Below are positions 59,914 through 64,000 of a stretch of DNA of 64,000 bases, one piece after another. The position numbers were made by a program, and so were the translations under genes. The stretch is from Weizmannia acidilactici. Its GTDB lineage: Bacteria; Bacillota; Bacilli; Bacillales; Bacillaceae_C. The stretch lies in NCBI RefSeq assembly GCF_008974225.1, contig NZ_BKZR01000006.1, forward strand, positions 40,772 through 104,771, in the 5' to 3' direction. A model generated the notes under the pieces. It ran no database searches and was not told the DNA's origin. It saw only the letters and a program-made list of their open reading frames with translations. Within the stretch, counting starts at the first letter, position 1. The number at the start of each line of letters is the position of its first letter.

Positions 59914-60216
59914 CTAAAACATAAAAGAATAAAAACTCAATACGGCAATCGCCCCAAGCACCACAATAATGACATTGGCACCGGTCAAAGCAAGAATAAT
60001 TGCGGTGCCGGCTCCGATCGTTCCAAACAGCGGGTCTTTTTGGATCAAAAACACCTTTGGAAAAATCAGCGCGCCCAAAATCGCATACGGGACATTTTTT
60101 AAAACGCCTTCCAAAAACGGCGGCAGCGTTTTGTTTTGCAAAAGGACAAACGGCAGCATCCGCGGCAAATACGTTACAAGCCCCATTCCAATGATGACGA
60201 GAATAATAGTGTTCAT
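59914..60216 (-). CDS. azlD: AzlD family branched-chain amino-acid exporter subunit
   Basis: A 100-residue protein with four helices: IILVIIGMGLVTYLPRMLPF, LKNVPYAILGALIFPKVFLI, TAIILALTGANVIIVVLGAI and a terminal helix. The TYLPRMLPF motif marks AzlD. With AzlC it exports branched-chain amino acids. ATG 60216 overlaps the azlC stop by 4 bases. Confidence 0.88.
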   Translation of the reverse strand: MNTIILVIIGMGLVTYLPRMLPFVLLQNKTLPPFLEGVLKNVPYAILGALIFPKVFLIQKDPLFGTIGAGTAIILALTGANVIIVVLGAIAVLSFYSFMF

Positions 60217-60941
60217 CTTTCTTCCACCCGCTTTTTCCGATTGTATGTTTCCGTAATTTCGATCAAGACTGCGGATAAAAGTGTGGATGTGATAATCGAC
60301 CATCCCTCTTCCATCACATGAAAGCCGATAAAAATGCTATTAAAGCCGGCGGAAATGGCGGCAAGGAACAATACTTTCACATTTCTTTTCAAGGAAGGGA
60401 CAAGAAGGCCGATAAACATTGCATACAACGCCACCGTCATGCTCGCCTGCAAAAACTGCGGCAGGTTCGCGCCAATCACGTAACCGATTCCGGAATTGAT
60501 AACCCAGCTGGCATATGCGATCGAAGTGACGCCAAACCCGTATCCAAGCGGAAATTTCCCTTTTCTTGTCGCGAGCACTGAAAATGTTTCATCGGTAATC
60601 CCAAAGGCAAACAATCCGCGCTTGAATTTGCTTTGTTCTTCCACTTTCCGGCTTAAAGCGGCTGTCATGAGAAAATGGCGGATATTGACGACAAAAGTTG
60701 TCAGGATAATGACAAACGGGCTTGTTCCCGCAGCGATTAAGCTTAAGCCCATATACTGGCTGGCCCCGGCGTACACGATCAGGCTCATCAGCAAGGTTTC
60801 CAGCAAGGGCAGCCCGGTTGTTTTTGACAGCAGGCCGAACGTCAGCGCAATCGGGAAATATCCGATCGCAATGCTGGACCCCGCCTGCAGGCCGAGCTTA
60901 AAGCTGCTTGTTTTCCCTTCTGCAATGGATGCTTCCAACAT
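60213..60941 (-). CDS. azlC: AzlC family branched-chain amino-acid exporter subunit
   Basis: A 242-residue polytopic protein. AIGYFPIALTFGLLSKTTGL, AGASQYMGLSLIAAGTSPFV and VVNIRHFLMTAALSRKV are the AzlC landmarks. GAGGAGG precedes ATG 60941. AzlC is the large permease subunit of a two-component exporter and is translated in coupling with azlD. No Lrp-type azlB regulator is seen beside it. Confidence 0.9.
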   Translation of the reverse strand: MLEASIAEGKTSSFKLGLQAGSSIAIGYFPIALTFGLLSKTTGLPLLETLLMSLIVYAGASQYMGLSLIAAGTSPFVIILTTFVVNIRHFLMTAALSRKVEEQSKFKRGLFAFGITDETFSVLATRKGKFPLGYGFGVTSIAYASWVINSGIGYVIGANLPQFLQASMTVALYAMFIGLLVPSLKRNVKVLFLAAISAGFNSIFIGFHVMEEGWSIITSTLLSAVLIEITETYNRKKRVEER

Positions 60942-61054
60942 TGTACCTCCTCTACCAAACATGTATAGAACAAAATTATTAATATTCTCATATTTTCATA
61001 TTATACGCCTTGCAAGTTTTTCTTACAAGATGTGGAAAGCTGCAGATTCAATTC

Positions 61055-61099
61055 AAAAAAGGAAACTCGCCGGTGAAAGCTTTCCGGCGGGTTTCCTTT
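61055..61099 (-). terminator. Terminator of lcfB
   Basis: GGAAACCCGCCGG and CCGGCGAGTTTCC form a 13-bp stem with one G-T pair, followed by T6 on the minus strand, just after the lcfB stop. Confidence 0.85.
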
Positions 61100-61100
61100 G

Positions 61101-62654
61101 TCACGATTTGCTCGATTGTTTCTTTAGGACCTGTTCTTTCAGCGACCTGCGTAAAATTTTCCCGGTTGTATTTTTCGGGAGTTCGTCCAAAAACTCAATT
61201 TCTTGCGGCACTTTATATTTGGCAAGCCGCTCCCTGCAGTAGCCAAGCAATTCCTCTTCTGTCAGAGATTCGTTTTTGGACACGACAAAAACTTTTACGA
61301 CCTCGCCCTGATTCGGATCCGGAATACCCACTGCAGCGGCTTCGACCACATCCGGATGGTCGTACAGCACTTCTTCCACTTCCCGCGGGTATACATTGAA
61401 CCCGCCGACAATGACCATATCTTTCTTGCGATCAACGATATAAAAATAACCGTCTTCATCCATTCTCGCCAAATCTCCAGTGTACAGCCAGCCGTTCCGG
61501 ATCGTGGCTGCCGTTTCTTCCGGCATTTTATAGTAACCTTTCATCACGTTCGGCCCGCGTACAACGAGCTCCCCAACTTCCCCGACTGGCACTTCATTCC
61601 CAAGTTCATCCACGACTTTATTTTCAACGTGGACGATATTCGTGCCGATTGATCCGGGTTTCCGCGGCCGGTCAAGAGGATTGAAGCATGTTACCGGAGA
61701 AGCTTCCGAAAGGCCGTATCCTTCAGAAATGAGTACATTGAATTTTTTCTCAAAATTTTTCAATAGTGCCACCGGCATCGATGCCCCGCCCGATATGCAC
61801 AGCCTGAGCGTTGCAAAATCTTTCGGGGTCCCGGCTTCGTATTGGTATAAGTAGTTGTACATCGTCGGCACACCCGCAAATATCGTTGCTTCGTATTTTT
61901 TCGCAACGCGGAACACTTCTTTCGGGCTGAATTTCGGCAAAATCAAAAGCGTTGCCCCGCTGATGAGCGGCGCATTGACGGCTACGGAGAGGCAAAATAC
62001 ATGAAACATCGGCAAAGCCGTAATCACACGGTCACGGCTGCTCATTCTTAAATATTCACCGATATCGCTGGCGTTCGAATACAAATTTTTATGCGTAAGC
62101 ATGGCCCCTTTTGGCTTTCCGGTTGTCCCCGATGTATACAAAATAACCGCCGTATCGTCATCATCCAGCGGCACTTCTTCAGCTACAGGGAAGCTTTCTT
62201 CCAAAATTCGCGAAAACGATTTCAATTTTGGATGCGTATATTCCGTTCTTGTCTGTGCCGGGCCGGTTTCGCAAATAATGTAGTGCTCCACTTTCGGTAA
62301 ATGCGCATCGACGGCATCCACGAACGGCACGAACATATCAAGCGCCACAACAGCTTTTACATCACCGTTCTCCAATATGTATTGGATTTCATTCGGCGTG
62401 TAGATCGGATTGACCGGTATCGTTGAGATGCCCGCCCGCATTGCCCCGTACAAGGCAATGATAAATTGAGGTGAGTTGCCAAGCAGTAATGCGATATGAT
62501 CCCCTTTTTCCAGGCCGAGTTTTTTCAGCCCGTTTGCAAATTTCGAAACCGCCGCATCCAGCTCCCCGTAAGTCACCGGCTTATCCATAAAGTAATAAGC
62601 TGTCTTGTCCATGTTTTTACACGCCGTGTTTTTTAAACTTGACGGTAAATTCAT
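61101..62654 (-). CDS. lcfB: Long-chain fatty acid-CoA ligase
   Basis: A 517-residue adenylate-forming enzyme. The AMP-binding P-loop is ILYTSGTTGKPKGAMLTHKN (near residue 160), followed by SEGYGLSEASPVTC, GWLYTGDLARMDEDGYFYIV and the catalytic Lys in PKNTTGKILRRSLKEQ. It activates fatty acids to acyl-CoA for degradation or incorporation. GGGGAGGG precedes ATG 62654. Order lplJ-lcfB-yhfN matches B. subtilis yhfJ-yhfL-yhfN. Confidence 0.94.
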   Translation of the reverse strand: MNLPSSLKNTACKNMDKTAYYFMDKPVTYGELDAAVSKFANGLKKLGLEKGDHIALLLGNSPQFIIALYGAMRAGISTIPVNPIYTPNEIQYILENGDVKAVVALDMFVPFVDAVDAHLPKVEHYIICETGPAQTRTEYTHPKLKSFSRILEESFPVAEEVPLDDDDTAVILYTSGTTGKPKGAMLTHKNLYSNASDIGEYLRMSSRDRVITALPMFHVFCLSVAVNAPLISGATLLILPKFSPKEVFRVAKKYEATIFAGVPTMYNYLYQYEAGTPKDFATLRLCISGGASMPVALLKNFEKKFNVLISEGYGLSEASPVTCFNPLDRPRKPGSIGTNIVHVENKVVDELGNEVPVGEVGELVVRGPNVMKGYYKMPEETAATIRNGWLYTGDLARMDEDGYFYIVDRKKDMVIVGGFNVYPREVEEVLYDHPDVVEAAAVGIPDPNQGEVVKVFVVSKNESLTEEELLGYCRERLAKYKVPQEIEFLDELPKNTTGKILRRSLKEQVLKKQSSKS

Positions 62655-62731
62655 TTCTCCCTCCCCTTTCTGAGTGAACAGCCATTCATTACCCTTTTCA
62701 TTATATAAAAACAATTTTAATATTTCAACAC

Positions 62732-62768
62732 AAATTCCCAAGCTGCCGGACGCAGCTTGGGAATTTTA
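62732..62768. terminator. Hairpin between lplJ and lcfB
   Basis: AAATTCCCAAGCTGC and GCAGCTTGGGAATTT form a 15-bp perfect stem with a 5-base loop. It lies directly after the lplJ stop on the minus strand. The downstream T content is modest there (TTTG). Confidence 0.75.
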
Positions 62769-62774
62769 ATCTTT

Positions 62775-63761
62775 TTAATACACAAGGCTGATAAAATCTT
62801 CTTTTTCAATGTTTCCGAAATAATGTTTGATGTCAATTCCTTTCAATGCTTCTTCGATGCTCGATCGTTCATAGCGGCGGCCGGAAAGCCGGTTTTCAAT
62901 GTCCCTCACGTCGCCAATGCCGAAAAAATCCCCGTAAATTTTGCAGTTTTCGATCATGCCTTTGTTGACGTCAAGACGCACGTCAATGGAGCCGGCCGGG
63001 AAGCGTTTTGATCGCTGGAGATTGAATTTCGGCGATTTCCCGTAGTTCCACTCCCATTTTTGGTAGCGTTCTTCCGAAATTTGGTGGATTTTTTCCCAAT
63101 CTTTTCCGGTCAGTTTATATTCTGAAATGTCTTTGCCGCCAAAAATGCTTTCTAACAATAATTGCCTGAATTCCGGCATTGAAATCGGCTCTTCCAAAAA
63201 GTCGGAAATATTGGCAACACGGCGTCGGACCGATTTAATGCCTTTCGATTCGATTTTTTCTTGTTTAACTTTTAAAGCCTGGACGACTTTATCAAGTTCG
63301 GAATTGAGCATAAGCGTGCCGTGGCTGAACATGCGCCCGTTTGTGGAAAACTGCGCATTCCCCGATATCTTTTTGTCCCCAACCTGAATATCATTGCGGC
63401 CGCTCAATTCCGCATTCACGCCGAGTTTACGCAGCGCCTGCACAACCGGGTCGGTAAATTTGCGGAAATTGCTAAAGCTTTCACCGTCGTCTTTAGTAAT
63501 GAAGCTGAAATTGATATTGCCGAGATCATGGTAAACAGCGCCGCCGCCGGAAAGCCGGCGCACGACGATGACGCCGTTTTTCTCCACATAATCGGTATTG
63601 ATTTCTTCAATCGTGTTTTGGTTACGGCCGATGATGATCGACGGCCTGTTTATGTAAAAAAGCAAATAAGTTTCATTAATATCCAGATTTTTCAAGGCAT
63701 ATTCTTCAATCGCCAAATTGATGCGCGGATCGGTAATGCCCTGGTTATCGATAAACAGCAT
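62775..63761 (-). CDS. lplJ: Lipoate-protein ligase LplJ
   Basis: A 328-residue ligase: FYINRPSIIIGRNQNTIEEI, VVRRLSGGGAVYHDLGNINF and GDKKISGNAQF, with the invariant Lys near residue 138, then a C-terminal domain (ISEERYQKWEWNYGKSPKFN). It attaches scavenged lipoate to the E2 subunits of 2-oxo acid dehydrogenases and GcvH. GGGAGG lies 8 bases before ATG 63761. Confidence 0.95.
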   Translation of the reverse strand: MLFIDNQGITDPRINLAIEEYALKNLDINETYLLFYINRPSIIIGRNQNTIEEINTDYVEKNGVIVVRRLSGGGAVYHDLGNINFSFITKDDGESFSNFRKFTDPVVQALRKLGVNAELSGRNDIQVGDKKISGNAQFSTNGRMFSHGTLMLNSELDKVVQALKVKQEKIESKGIKSVRRRVANISDFLEEPISMPEFRQLLLESIFGGKDISEYKLTGKDWEKIHQISEERYQKWEWNYGKSPKFNLQRSKRFPAGSIDVRLDVNKGMIENCKIYGDFFGIGDVRDIENRLSGRRYERSSIEEALKGIDIKHYFGNIEKEDFISLVY

Positions 63762-63959
63762 GGCGTCGCCCTCCCGTATGTTTGGTTCCAAATGAAATCC
63801 CTTCCTACCCATTATAAAACATGGCCATTTCACGGGCAATTTTAGGGATTGGGCCCTAATTCTCTAAAAAATGATCATTCTGTTATTGACTTTACGAAAC
63901 TGTTATAATACAATACAAAATATAAACATTAGTTATATAACAAAAAGAAGCTGTTGATT

Positions 63960-64000
63960 GTGGTGCAAAATGTGCTGGACTTTTTCAAAAATCTTCCTAA
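63960..64000 (+). CDS. Possible gene start, cut by window edge
   Basis: A GTG-initiated frame (VVQNVLDFFKNLP) runs off the window. A TATAAT lies about 40 bases upstream (63902-63907), but no good -35 is present at the right distance and the ribosome-binding site is weak (AAGAAG). The product cannot be judged from 13 residues. Confidence 0.25.
   Translation, partial: MVQNVLDFFKNLP

Noticed and set aside
1..64000. CRISPR array, phage, restriction or toxin-antitoxin system
   Set aside because: No spaced direct repeats, integrase, phage structural genes or defence-type genes were seen on either strand.

Overview
The window is chromosomal DNA from a spore-forming, low-to-mid GC Bacillaceae species. 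Content and gene order match the Bacillus subtilis yhf-to-yjc interval. Read right to left it runs yhfJ/yhfL/yhfN, yhzC-comK, addBA, gerP, yisK/yisL, yhxD, yitK, yitS, yitU, yitW, clpB, yjaV region, fabHF, yjaZ, yjbA, trpS, opp, spx, mecA, yjbF to yjbO, prpE, fabI, cotO, yjcA, spoVIF, yjcF. The presence of clpB and a BsuPI homologue, and an overall composition in the mid-40s % GC by eye, fit a Heyndrickxia (Bacillus) coagulans-like organism. The species is inference and cannot be proved from the window.

Layout. 1-6000: acetyltransferase tail and a sporulation block (SpoVIF, a YjcZ-type GY-repeat peptide, SpoVAC-AD-AE with an upstream YhcN/YlaJ-type lipoprotein, a 40-residue CGCG peptide, YjcA, and a CotO gene broken by one amber codon). 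6000-19200: FabI with a FapR-like operator, PrpE, pseudouridine synthase, NAD kinase, small alarmone synthetase, YjbL, YjbK, the muralytic CwlQ, haemoglobin YjbI, SpxH, PepF, CoiA, MecA and Spx. 19400-26600: complete oppABCDF operon and a decayed insertion sequence. 26900-37100: trpS with a tryptophan T-box, YjbA, YjaZ, FabF/FabH under a second FapR-like operator, small genes and ClpB. 37300-43900: YjzC, YitW, YitU, DegV and YajQ-type proteins, a secreted BsuPI-like protein, an SDR and a DUF2777 pseudogene. 43900-64000: YisK, DUF418 protein, gerPA-F, addAB, AIM24 and TVP38 proteins, ComK, YhzC, M48 protease, AzlCD, LcfB and LplJ.

Functional themes. (1) Spore formation and germination: spoVA genes, spoVIF, cotO, gerP. 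(2) Type II fatty-acid synthesis: fabI, fabH and fabF appear to share FapR control, with lcfB and lplJ handling fatty-acid activation and lipoate. (3) Competence and proteolysis: comK, coiA, mecA, spx, spxH and addAB are all present. MecA targets ComK to ClpCP and SpxH targets Spx to ClpXP. (4) Peptide uptake through Opp and branched-chain amino-acid export through AzlCD.

No phage, CRISPR, defence island, tRNA or rRNA was seen, and no clearly new multi-gene system was found. The most useful leads are the gene-decay events, the small unassigned peptides, the minimal spoVA cluster and the matching FapR operator layouts.
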